This document shows positions 1-5,040 of a stretch of 22,558 bases of DNA, in pieces (positions within the stretch are counted from its first letter, which is position 1; every line of letters begins with the position of its first letter). Under the pieces are notes generated by a model. That model did no database searches. It saw only the letters and a list, made by a program, of their open reading frames with translations, and was not told the origin of the DNA. Origin of the DNA: a virus; the IMG/VR virus record IMGVR_UViG_3300032291_004024, positions 1 through 22,558 of that record; one strand, 5' to 3'. The position numbers and the translations under genes are program-made.

Positions 1-291
1 ACAGGTTTTGCTGATAAGAACAGATATGACTATGGTGTGTTGTATAGTTTTAATGAAAAGATTTATGGTACTGTTCATAGAACAGAAAATGATGACCTAG
101 GCTTCACGGGCAACTATTGGGGACTGGTCTACAACCTGCACACAGAGGATGATAAACACAAAAGACCAGATAAAAGAGCTGGACTAGAGTTTGGTTTGTA
201 TTACCACGATAAAGAACAAACTTCAGTGTTTACGGGTGTATATAAAGATTATAACCCACAGTTGTTGGCCACCATTCGTTACAAGTTCTAA
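1..291 (+). CDS. Outer-membrane beta-barrel-like protein, C-terminal part (partial)
   Basis: The reading frame is open from the first base, so the gene starts before the window and only the last 96 residues are seen. The visible part alternates polar and hydrophobic or aromatic residues in short strands (for example GVLYSF, YWGLVYNL, LEFGLYY), separated by charged turns rich in D, K and E. It ends in ATIRYKF: a terminal Phe with Tyr two residues before it, as in the beta-signal of outer membrane proteins recognised by the BAM complex. There is no catalytic motif. I infer a barrel inserted in the host outer membrane. A beta-rich virion protein that happens to end in F cannot be excluded without the upstream part. 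If it is a barrel, the window holds two such proteins, this one and the porin at 9665-10708. Confidence 0.5.
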   Translation, partial: TGFADKNRYDYGVLYSFNEKIYGTVHRTENDDLGFTGNYWGLVYNLHTEDDKHKRPDKRAGLEFGLYYHDKEQTSVFTGVYKDYNPQLLATIRYKF

Positions 292-301
292 TGTTTCTTT
301 A

Positions 302-309
302 GATAAATA
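302..309 (+). promoter_or_regulatory. Possible T4-type late promoter element (GATAAATA)
   Basis: GATAAATA matches seven of eight bases of the T4 late element TATAAATA, whose first base varies in marine relatives. It lies just after the stop of the barrel gene and only 5 bases before the ATG at 315, so a transcript started here would have almost no leader. An 8-base match in AT-rich DNA is weak evidence. Confidence 0.3.
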
Positions 310-314
310 CTTTT

Positions 315-428
315 ATGTTTTACTTTTGGCACACATTATTGGTAGCAGCTTTCATAGCAGTGGCGTTCGTCCTAGGACATAAGTTAGGACAAAAAAAAGC
401 AGCAGATAAAAAAATCAACATACGATAA
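315..428 (+). CDS. Very small single-span membrane protein (37 aa)
   Basis: The ATG at 315 opens a 37-codon frame ending in TAA at 426-428. Residues 4-21 are a clear hydrophobic segment (WHTLLVAAFIAVAFVLG), followed by a basic tail with many Lys (GQKKAADKK and a final IR), which by the positive-inside rule should face the cytoplasm. It sits between the barrel gene and the next small membrane gene, with a 3-base gap to the latter, so the three are probably co-transcribed. No Shine-Dalgarno sequence is visible. No family was recognised; small membrane proteins of this form are common in T4-like phages, where most have no known role. A holin-like or spanin-like job is possible but nothing here shows it. 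Confidence 0.55.
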   Translation: MFYFWHTLLVAAFIAVAFVLGHKLGQKKAADKKINIR

Positions 429-431
429 TCC

Positions 432-653
432 ATGTTGGCATTGCCAAAGCATTCCTTAGATATTATTACCGAGATAGATAGTCTTTCCCTGCCCAACAAT
501 AATTTTAATCCCTACATGTCAGCACCGCAAAAATTCCAAGAGGATCATGAATCACTGAAAGCGGAAATGTACTTGGCGATAGAGAGATCCCAGATCAAGA
601 TCATGGCAGTGGCACTGGTGATTGTATTCGCCTCTGTCCTGCTGTTTAGATAA
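432..653 (+). CDS. Small protein with C-terminal membrane anchor (73 aa)
   Basis: The ATG at 432 follows the previous stop by 3 bases. The first 50 or so residues are soluble and mixed in charge. Residues 54-72 (KIMAVALVIVFASVLLF) form one hydrophobic span next to the end, so this is a tail-anchored protein with its N-terminal part probably in the cytoplasm. The internal Met29 in NPYMSAPQ is an alternative start. It is followed by a hairpin at 670-700 and then by a convergent gene. No family was recognised and no function is proposed. Confidence 0.6.
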   Translation: MLALPKHSLDIITEIDSLSLPNNNFNPYMSAPQKFQEDHESLKAEMYLAIERSQIKIMAVALVIVFASVLLFR

Positions 654-669
654 AATTTTTATTTGGATA

Positions 670-700
670 TGCCCGTTGGGGACCTAGGCCCCCAAAGGCA
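670..700. terminator. Hairpin between convergent genes, probable bidirectional terminator
   Basis: TTGGGG (676-681) pairs with CCCCAA (690-695) around an 8-base loop. The stem continues outward as TGCC (670-673) with GGCA (697-700) across a small internal loop, giving ten pairs. It lies in the 55-base gap between a plus-strand gene ending at 653 and a minus-strand gene ending at 709. The T-rich run on the plus side starts only about 8 bases after the stem, so it is not a textbook intrinsic terminator. Confidence 0.45.
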
Positions 701-708
701 CGAGGTGT

Positions 709-822
709 TTATTTTTTCTTCTTGAACCAATTTAATGGATTGATCTTCTCGCCAAAGTTCTCAACTTTCTCGTTGACAAACCAACCTGCGGCGAAACCTA
801 GAATGAACGCTATAGTAAGCAT
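709..822 (-). CDS. Very small membrane protein (37 aa)
   Basis: On the minus strand an ATG at 822-820 opens 37 codons ending in TAA at 711-709. The sequence begins MLTIAFILGFAAGWF, one short hydrophobic span, and continues as a charged tail ending NWFKKKK. It has the best Shine-Dalgarno sequence of the left region (GGGAG, 8 bases before the ATG) and an exact TATAAATA element 25 bases upstream, which together make it a convincing gene despite its size. Such peptides, with an N-terminal anchor and a short amphipathic or basic tail, are frequent in T4-like genomes. Family and function were not recognised. The late-type promoter suggests expression during virion assembly or lysis. Confidence 0.65.
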   Translation of the reverse strand: MLTIAFILGFAAGWFVNEKVENFGEKINPLNWFKKKK

Positions 823-846
823 TGTGTTCTCCCGTTGTTGTGTAAA

Positions 847-854
847 TATTTATA
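847..854 (-). promoter_or_regulatory. T4-type late promoter, exact TATAAATA
   Basis: The minus strand reads TATAAATA exactly, three bases after the stop of the DUF59 gene and 24 bases upstream of the ATG at 822, with a GGGAG ribosome site in between. This is the sequence recognised in T4 by the gp55 sigma factor. Position, spacing and match all agree. Confidence 0.65.
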
Positions 855-857
855 GGT

Positions 858-1226
858 TTACCAGCCCAGTATCAGCTGTCGTATTTCAGGATCCAGGCTC
901 TGCGGGCTCCATTGGGGGATCATGGTGATGCGCACATGGCATTTCTTGATGCCCTCCACGCTTTGCACAGCATTCTGTATGTCCACGGGTATGATGTCAG
1001 CTGCGGGGCAGAATGCGGAGGTCAAGGTGTGCAGCACATGGCATTCAGATTGATCTGTCACTTTGATGTCATATATCAGACCAAGATCGTAAATATTGAT
1101 GGGCAATTCGGGATCAAACACAGTCCTCAATCGTTCCACAATTTTTTGAATGTACAACAATCGAGTAGCTTCATGATCCACAACATCAGCCAACGTTTGG
1201 CTGACATCTTTGGTAATATCATTCAT
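858..1226 (-). CDS. MIP18/DUF59 family iron-sulfur assembly protein (SufT/PaaD-like)
   Basis: The 122-residue protein matches the MIP18 (DUF59) family. Residues 37-53 read VFDPELPINIYDLGLIY, the family's signature near the N-terminus. AFCPAADIIP (71-80) carries the conserved Cys-Pro, and PQWSPQ (105-110) followed by an Ile/Leu-rich end matches the usual C-terminus. Family members (SufT, PaaD, eukaryotic CIA2) help mature or insert Fe-S clusters and act in the cytoplasm. The start was set at the Met of MNDITKDV, because the open frame further upstream runs antisense through another gene and has non-protein-like composition; MLYSS, five residues earlier, is the alternative. There is no Shine-Dalgarno, but a promoter-like pair sits immediately upstream. 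Neighbours include an iron permease, and the window encodes four probable 4Fe-4S enzymes, so a role in supplying clusters to them is a reasonable inference. Confidence 0.85.
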   Translation of the reverse strand: MNDITKDVSQTLADVVDHEATRLLYIQKIVERLRTVFDPELPINIYDLGLIYDIKVTDQSECHVLHTLTSAFCPAADIIPVDIQNAVQSVEGIKKCHVRITMIPQWSPQSLDPEIRQLILGW

Positions 1227-1231
1227 GCTAG

Positions 1232-1260
1232 AGTATAACATGACTTTGACAGAGTCACAA
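1232..1260 (-). promoter_or_regulatory. Sigma-70-like promoter for the DUF59 gene
   Basis: On the minus strand TTGTGA (1260-1255) and TATACT (1237-1232) are separated by 17 bases. The -10 box ends 5 bases before the ATG at 1226, so the transcript would be leaderless or nearly so, in line with the missing ribosome site. It overlaps the divergent promoter at 1246-1273. Confidence 0.45.
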
Positions 1261-1273
1261 CCTGTGTTACAAT
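1246..1273 (+). promoter_or_regulatory. Strong sigma-70-like promoter for the His-rich gene
   Basis: A perfect -35 box TTGACA (1246-1251) and the -10 box TACAAT (1268-1273) are 16 bases apart, 13 bases upstream of the ATG at 1287. The AAGAGAGAG stretch in between can act as a ribosome site. It points to early, host-polymerase transcription. Confidence 0.6.
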
Positions 1274-1286
1274 TAAAGAGAGAGAA

Positions 1287-1499
1287 ATGTTTAATAAAAG
1301 AAAAAAATTCAAACACAAAAAAAAGTTCAACGGCAATCACAACCACAACCATGGCAAGGACACATTTGACAGCAATGTGCATCATCGCAGCAACGGCAGC
1401 TCGGGCTATGGCCTGAAGCGAGGGGTGGAGCAGGATCCCGCGGAGTTGCATGGCAGCTCGCTGCAGGGCATGCTGGACAAGTGGAACAGCAAAGATTAA
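1287..1499 (+). CDS. Small basic, histidine-rich protein (70 aa)
   Basis: The first 13 residues are nearly all Lys, Arg, Phe and His (MFNKRKKFKHKKKF). They are followed by alternating Asn-His (NGNHNHNHG) and later HH, eight His in all, mostly within the first 33 residues. The rest is polar and ends GMLDKWNSKD. The His/Asn clusters could bind metal and the basic start could bind nucleic acid; both are inferences from composition. DTFDSN and the basic N-terminus faintly recall the alphaproteobacterial RNA-binding DUF4167 family, but I would not assign it. The gene has a strong promoter of its own and lies between the Fe-S assembly gene and the lipoprotein and iron permease genes. Its stop codon shares the bases TTAA with the stop of the opposite gene at 1496. 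Confidence 0.6.
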   Translation: MFNKRKKFKHKKKFNGNHNHNHGKDTFDSNVHHRSNGSSGYGLKRGVEQDPAELHGSSLQGMLDKWNSKD

Positions 1500-1633
1500 A
1501 ACTTAGGTAAAGTAATTTTTTCTAGGACCTGGCCCACTCGGTCCATGGGACTGGTTTTTTCTTGTTTGTTTGTTTCAGCGGTGGCACAGCCAATCACGAA
1601 GAACAGACACAATATTGTCAGTGTTTTTTTCAT
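1496..1633 (-). CDS. Small lipoprotein (45 aa)
   Basis: The start was set at the Met of MKKTLTILCLFFVIGC, because this gives a standard lipoprotein signal: two Lys, a hydrophobic stretch and the lipobox VIGC, with Cys17 as the lipidation site. The mature peptide of only 29 residues begins CATAETNKQ and ends VLEKITLPKF. It should be anchored in the inner or outer membrane after processing by Lgt and LspA. The upstream open frame adds no plausible residues. It is divergent from the iron permease gene, with which it shares a promoter region. A role such as an Rz1-like spanin partner, an envelope plug or an iron-system accessory is possible; nothing in the sequence decides. Confidence 0.6.
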   Translation of the reverse strand: MKKTLTILCLFFVIGCATAETNKQEKTSPMDRVGQVLEKITLPKF

Positions 1634-1648
1634 ATGGTATTTAATAAT

Positions 1649-1676
1649 ATTATAACACAAAAAACAATTGACCCAA
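1649..1676 (-). promoter_or_regulatory. Sigma-70-like promoter for the lipoprotein gene
   Basis: On the minus strand TTGGGT (1676-1671) and a perfect TATAAT (1654-1649) are 16 bases apart, 15 bases from the ATG at 1633. The 10-base palindrome ATAATATTAT (1644-1653) overlaps the -10 box and could be an operator. It is AT-only, so it may be chance. Confidence 0.5.
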
Positions 1677-1696
1677 CCGGCAAAACAACATAAAAT
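1668..1696 (+). promoter_or_regulatory. Sigma-70-like promoter for the iron permease gene
   Basis: TTGACC (1668-1673) and TAAAAT (1691-1696) are separated by 17 bases, with the ATG at 1724. The -35 box overlaps the -35 box of the divergent lipoprotein promoter, so the two should compete or be co-regulated. Confidence 0.5.
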
Positions 1697-1723
1697 AAGT
1701 ATGATAAAAAACAATAAGGCACA

Positions 1724-2323
1724 ATGACACCACTGTTAAGTTCCATGTTTGTGATATTCCGAGAAGGCCTGGAAACATGGTTGATCATAGTTCTAGCCCT
1801 GGCCTCTACTAATGGTAATTTACAACAACAAAAAAGCATATGGATCAGCGCTGTAGCCGCTTTTGCAGCCACAATTTTATTGGGCAGTGCAACTGCTGCT
1901 TGGCTGGGCAACCATGCAAATTTAGAGCGCTTTGAAGCATTAATCGCCATTATAACGGGTGTTATATTGGCCTGGGTGGCCTGGTTCTGCCATGGTGCTG
2001 CGCAGCATGTTAAAGATCTTCCTAAACACAGCTCATGGGCACTAGGTGTGGCCACATTTGCCATAATCTTTAGAGAAGGTGTGGAAGTGGTTCTTTTCCT
2101 CACAGGCATCTATGCTGACCATCCCAATGTGGGTTTGATTGGTTTGGGCATTTTGGTGGGTTTGGTGGTTTTGGTAATAGCTGTTAAGGTTGCGAACTAC
2201 CAGATCAAGAAACTGCCAGTGCGACACATATTTTTCTACAGCAGGTGGTTGTTCTCAGCACTGGCTGTGTATTTCCTATATTCTGGAATCAAAGAACTGG
2301 TAGAGCATGGCCTGGGCTTCTAA
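1724..2323 (+). CDS. FTR1/EfeU-family iron permease, short form
   Basis: The 199-residue integral membrane protein has the two hallmark motifs of the FTR1 (oxidase-dependent iron transporter) family: REGLE in the first span (residues 13-17) and REGVE in the fourth (about 116-120). Their Glu residues line the iron path. About six hydrophobic spans can be counted, near 5-25, 38-60, 69-90, 105-127, 133-155 and 168-188. EfeU and its relatives usually have seven spans and roughly 270 residues, so this version lacks the C-terminal span but keeps both motifs. The predicted role is iron import across the host inner membrane. Partner proteins EfeO and EfeB are absent from the window. The start is the ATG with TAAGG 4 bases upstream. 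The gene has its own promoter and is followed by the tRNA promoter. It would count as an auxiliary metabolic gene in a phage. Confidence 0.88.
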   Translation: MTPLLSSMFVIFREGLETWLIIVLALASTNGNLQQQKSIWISAVAAFAATILLGSATAAWLGNHANLERFEALIAIITGVILAWVAWFCHGAAQHVKDLPKHSSWALGVATFAIIFREGVEVVLFLTGIYADHPNVGLIGLGILVGLVVLVIAVKVANYQIKKLPVRHIFFYSRWLFSALAVYFLYSGIKELVEHGLGF

Positions 2324-2327
2324 ACAG

Positions 2328-2355
2328 TTGGCAAATAATTAATTCCTGTTATAAT
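2328..2355 (+). promoter_or_regulatory. Sigma-70-like promoter for the tRNA genes
   Basis: TTGGCA (2328-2333) and a perfect TATAAT (2350-2355) are 16 bases apart. The first tRNA begins 11 bases after the -10 box. The promoter sits directly after the iron permease stop codon and probably also serves the small gene at 2530. Confidence 0.6.
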
Positions 2356-2365
2356 ACATGTACAT

Positions 2366-2441
2366 GCCCCTATAGCTCAGTGAGTAGAGCAACACCATGG
2401 TAAGGTGGAGGTCGTCAGTGCAATTCCGGCTAGGGGCACCA
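2366..2441 (+). tRNA. tRNA-Thr (anticodon GGT), degenerate
   Basis: A 76-base cloverleaf with CCA encoded. The acceptor stem GCCCCTA/TAGGGGC has seven of seven pairs and the D stem GCTC/GAGC is complete. The anticodon loop ATGGTAA gives GGT at 34-36 with U33 in place, reading ACC and ACU. Several positions are abnormal: 27-43 is A-G, the T stem has an A52-C62 mismatch, position 18 is A instead of the invariant G, and position 55 is G instead of the invariant U (pseudouridine). Because 18 and 55 normally touch each other, the D-loop/T-loop contact is altered on both sides. It may be decaying, specialised or affected by sequencing error. Confidence 0.75.
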
Positions 2442-2447
2442 CAACAC

Positions 2448-2523
2448 GGGGGCGTAGCTCACTTGGTAGAGCGCTTGGCTGGCAGTCAAGAGGTAGTCAG
2501 TTCGATCCTGATCGCCTCCACCA
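2448..2523 (+). tRNA. tRNA-Ala (anticodon GGC)
   Basis: A canonical 76-base cloverleaf with CCA encoded: acceptor GGGGGCG/CGCCTCC, D stem GCTC/GAGC, anticodon stem CTTGG/TCAAG with loop CTGGCAG, and T arm GTCAG-TTCGATC-CTGAT. The anticodon is GGC, which reads GCC. The third acceptor pair is G3-U70, the main identity element of alanine tRNA, which confirms the assignment independently of the anticodon. It lies 6 bases after tRNA-Thr and 6 bases before the next gene, so the two tRNAs are processed from one transcript. Confidence 0.92.
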
Positions 2524-2529
2524 CAATGT

Positions 2530-2754
2530 ATGAAATGGCCCATTAATAAACCACCCAGACAATACTGCATGGATCTCACGGTTCCTCAGAGAGCCAAGGG
2601 AGATAGATACTGGGTAAGAATCACCACGCCGGATTGGAGCGTCATCACACAATGGCGAGGCACGGCCAAACAGATTGATTCAAACACATGGAGTTGGTAT
2701 GATCGTGGGGCAGAAGCAGTGGAAGTACAATTAGTAAACCAACGTTCTTTATAA
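2530..2754 (+). CDS. Small conserved-looking protein of unknown function (74 aa)
   Basis: The ATG at 2530 lies 6 bases after the tRNA CCA end, so the gene probably shares the tRNA promoter. Met14 (MDLTVPQR) is a credible alternative start. The core is rich in Trp and Tyr (DRYWVRITTPDW, TWSWYDRGAEAVEV) and alternates as in a small beta-barrel or beta-sandwich. No Cys pair, membrane segment or signal peptide is seen; the protein should be soluble. No family was recognised. Confidence 0.55.
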   Translation: MKWPINKPPRQYCMDLTVPQRAKGDRYWVRITTPDWSVITQWRGTAKQIDSNTWSWYDRGAEAVEVQLVNQRSL

Positions 2755-2767
2755 GTTAAATATTGCT

Positions 2768-3469
2768 ATGAAGTATGGTTTATATGCCGACGATGACGTG
2801 CCTAGGTTTGATCCAGTGCCAGGATATAAAACAAACCCGCATGGATATCGCTGTCCTGAATTCCATCCATTGCCAAACGGTGGCAAGAACATAGTTGTAC
2901 TTGGTTGCTCACATACCTTTGGAATAGGATTGGAAGATGGAGAAATCTGGATAAATCAAGTGGCTAAATCATCAAACAAAATATTTAGATGGTGGAACCT
3001 AGCAAGACCCGGTGGAAGTGCCGATCAAATGTTAAGAATTTTATATGGGACCGAAAAAACACTTTTTCCTAAAATTATAGTGGCATGTTGGCCGTCTATA
3101 AGTCGCAGAGAAAGATTATCTGAACATCCACAAAGCCTTACCAGTGATAATGATTTATTGAAATTAGAAGACCATCATACCGACACGAACAATTTTCTAA
3201 AAAATTTATTTTTTTTAGAAAAATTTGCTGAAAAGATTGACGCAAAAACCTTCCATTGTTTTGCTGAAGAAGTTCACTTATTAAAAAAAGACATCAACGT
3301 ATTGAAAAAATACACAATAAAAAATTGTTGGCCAGAATGGAATGTATTGGAGGGCACTGAGAAGATTACAAATTTTAGTCTAGCTAGAGATGGTGTACAT
3401 TATGGAGTCGAACACCACACAACTTTTGCAAAAATATTTCTAAAACAATTTAATGCAAGGATTCGTTAA
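2768..3469 (+). CDS. SGNH/GDSL-fold hydrolase-like protein
   Basis: Residues 42-54 read IVVLGCSHTFGIG, a strand followed by block I of the SGNH hydrolase fold with Ser48 as candidate nucleophile. RPGGSAD (about 80-86) fits block II. ARDGVHYG near the C-terminus carries the Asp and His of block V. Members are esterases, lipases or acyltransferases acting on sugar or lipid acetyl groups. The NPHGYRCPEF segment (23-32) before block I resembles NSLGYRSDIEF in the protein at 10895-11539, so the two look paralogous. There is no signal peptide. The gene is convergent with the radical SAM operon and overlaps its last gene by 20 bases. A role in glycan or envelope modification is inference. Confidence 0.7.
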   Translation: MKYGLYADDDVPRFDPVPGYKTNPHGYRCPEFHPLPNGGKNIVVLGCSHTFGIGLEDGEIWINQVAKSSNKIFRWWNLARPGGSADQMLRILYGTEKTLFPKIIVACWPSISRRERLSEHPQSLTSDNDLLKLEDHHTDTNNFLKNLFFLEKFAEKIDAKTFHCFAEEVHLLKKDINVLKKYTIKNCWPEWNVLEGTEKITNFSLARDGVHYGVEHHTTFAKIFLKQFNARIR

Positions 3470-4481
3470 AATATTTACAATAATCTATATTTCTTAATAG
3501 GTCCTGCCGGATCATGAATTGTTTCAATGCTATATCATTATTTTCCTTAAAAGAGCAGCAGTTATCTGCTATCGCGTTTAAAAGTTTGCTATCTAATTTA
3601 CACAGTTTGTTCTTGGCCTGTATAGTAAATTTATTTTCAAATCTTATGTCTAGTGCATTAGGTCTTGTGCAAAAGCCATAAGCATGCTCTATATTTTTTT
3701 CTTTTGTGTAAGAGATTATGTTTCCGAGATCTCCCACATTAAGACAACTGACCGTAGTCCAAAAATCTAATTTTAAGTTTGGATATTGTGCTCTCATGGC
3801 CACGTACACATCAACGTTACGATCAAATTTTTCCCACAATATGGGCCACCTCACATAGTCATGTATCTTTTCAACTCCATCAAAACTCATGGTTACAATT
3901 ATTTTTAATCCATTATCTAATAATTCTTTTACCTCTTTGATAACACTGGAGACATTTGTATTAATTCTAACAATTTTTACTGAATCTGGAAGATTCTTAA
4001 GAAGTTTTTTGTAGTTTGGACTTGCGGATGGTTCTCCTCCGTTGATGTCTAATTCACATATCCTGTGCTGGGGCAGGGCAAGAAATTTTTGATAGTTATT
4101 AAATTTTGGATATTTTTTAGAAACGAGACTACCTATCTTGGTACTCAGGCCACTGTGACAAGTTTGGCAAGCACTATTGCATATATTATCTAGTACTCCA
4201 CCTATTATCAAGTAATCTTTTTTAATAGCACGCAATATTCTGTCTCTTTCTATCATATCCAAACGTATGCTGGTATTGCTGGTTTCCTCGGTCATCTTGC
4301 AACGAACACATTCCGCTGGCCATGACTCATTCTGCATCGTCTCTTTTATTTCTTGCAGCCACGAACTTTTTTGCATCTCTTCAAAGGAGTCAAATTCTTT
4401 TGCGTTGGTCATATGTCCGCATTTGCTTATTTTTCCTTCGTGATTTATTCTTGCGAAATGGTCAAGCCTGGGGCAATGCAT
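3450..4481 (-). CDS. Radical SAM protein with N-terminal SPASM/twitch-like Cys region (operon gene 8)
   Basis: The radical SAM signature CX3CX2C is at Cys101, 105 and 108 (NICNSACQTC), and the SAM-binding GGEP motif at 148-151. Before it, Cys3, Cys21, Cys58 and Cys61 form an extra Cys set like a SPASM or twitch auxiliary cluster, but placed N-terminal to the core. Such enzymes cleave S-adenosylmethionine with a 4Fe-4S cluster to make a 5'-deoxyadenosyl radical; the substrate is unknown. At 343 residues it has the normal size for this type, which is common in marine T4-like phages. It is the last gene of the operon and starts inside the end of the sulfotransferase gene (20-base overlap). It is related in layout to the gene at 5033-6175. 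Confidence 0.85.
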   Translation of the reverse strand: MHCPRLDHFARINHEGKISKCGHMTNAKEFDSFEEMQKSSWLQEIKETMQNESWPAECVRCKMTEETSNTSIRLDMIERDRILRAIKKDYLIIGGVLDNICNSACQTCHSGLSTKIGSLVSKKYPKFNNYQKFLALPQHRICELDINGGEPSASPNYKKLLKNLPDSVKIVRINTNVSSVIKEVKELLDNGLKIIVTMSFDGVEKIHDYVRWPILWEKFDRNVDVYVAMRAQYPNLKLDFWTTVSCLNVGDLGNIISYTKEKNIEHAYGFCTRPNALDIRFENKFTIQAKNKLCKLDSKLLNAIADNCCSFKENNDIALKQFMIRQDLLRNIDYCKYFNESLH

Positions 4482-5040
4482 GATCTATCTCCGCTATCAG
4501 TGAAAGTATATTAATTTTTTTGCTTACGTAAAATCTATCAGGTGTTTTATGCATGTGCCGGTCAAACAATAAATCATCGTATAGTATACCTGGATATTTT
4601 ATCTTAGATATCTTTTCTCGCTGTGCATTTGTAATATCAGGAATAGAGGGGCGAGTTCTTTCGGGAATCCATTCTTTTAGTTCACTAACACCGCGGAGAT
4701 CAACTATTCCACTGAAGTATTTTGCAAGACATTTGATAAAATAGAATTGTGGCATAAAATGCTCATTGTCTAGTGAGTGATGTTCTATACAATATAATAG
4801 GGTGTCATAATCCAGATCGCTTTTTTTCCTTCTTTCAAATTCTATAAAGCTGTGCACGCCCGAAATAAATCTATCAATGGGCTCTCTCAAAAATATTATG
4901 ATTGTATCCAAGTTCTTTAGCTGTTCGTTAATCAGCCATTTTATTTTTTTCTCTTTGGCATGAGTTTCAATGCTAGATCTACCATTTTTGAAAATAGGTA
5001 AAACAAATTTTCCGGGCAATAATTCAACAACTTTAATCAT
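4462..5040 (-). CDS. Sulfotransferase-family protein (operon gene 7)
   Basis: Residues 14-23 (LPIFKNGRSS) resemble the 5'-phosphosulfate-binding loop that holds PAPS, and IIIFLREPIDRFISG a little later matches the 3'-phosphate-binding block (RxPxxRxxSG). Together they mark the sulfotransferase family, which moves sulfate from PAPS to sugars, peptides or lipids. The start was set at the ATG at 5040, which gives 192 residues, has GGAAG just upstream and overlaps the previous stop (TATGATTAA); the frame could begin four codons earlier at a TTG. Related genes are frequent in marine myoviruses, and their substrates are unknown. Lying between two radical SAM genes, it may act on the same product. 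Confidence 0.75.
   Translation of the reverse strand: MIKVVELLPGKFVLPIFKNGRSSIETHAKEKKIKWLINEQLKNLDTIIIFLREPIDRFISGVHSFIEFERRKKSDLDYDTLLYCIEHHSLDNEHFMPQFYFIKCLAKYFSGIVDLRGVSELKEWIPERTRPSIPDITNAQREKISKIKYPGILYDDLLFDRHMHKTPDRFYVSKKINILSLIAEIDHALPQA

Noticed and set aside
191-382. 63-codon open frame across the end of the barrel gene
   Set aside because: It overlaps the barrel gene out of frame and also the membrane peptide at 315, which has a much more protein-like sequence.
1227-1451. Long N-terminal extension of the DUF59 protein in the open frame upstream of MNDITK
   Set aside because: It runs antisense through the strongly promoted His-rich gene, has odd composition (Val, Phe and Ala runs mirrored from His/Asn/Lys codons) and adds nothing to the family domain.
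1638-1656. Possible Fur box upstream of the lipoprotein and permease genes
   Set aside because: Only an AT palindrome is present; the match to the 19-base Fur consensus is poor and AT-rich DNA gives such matches by chance.
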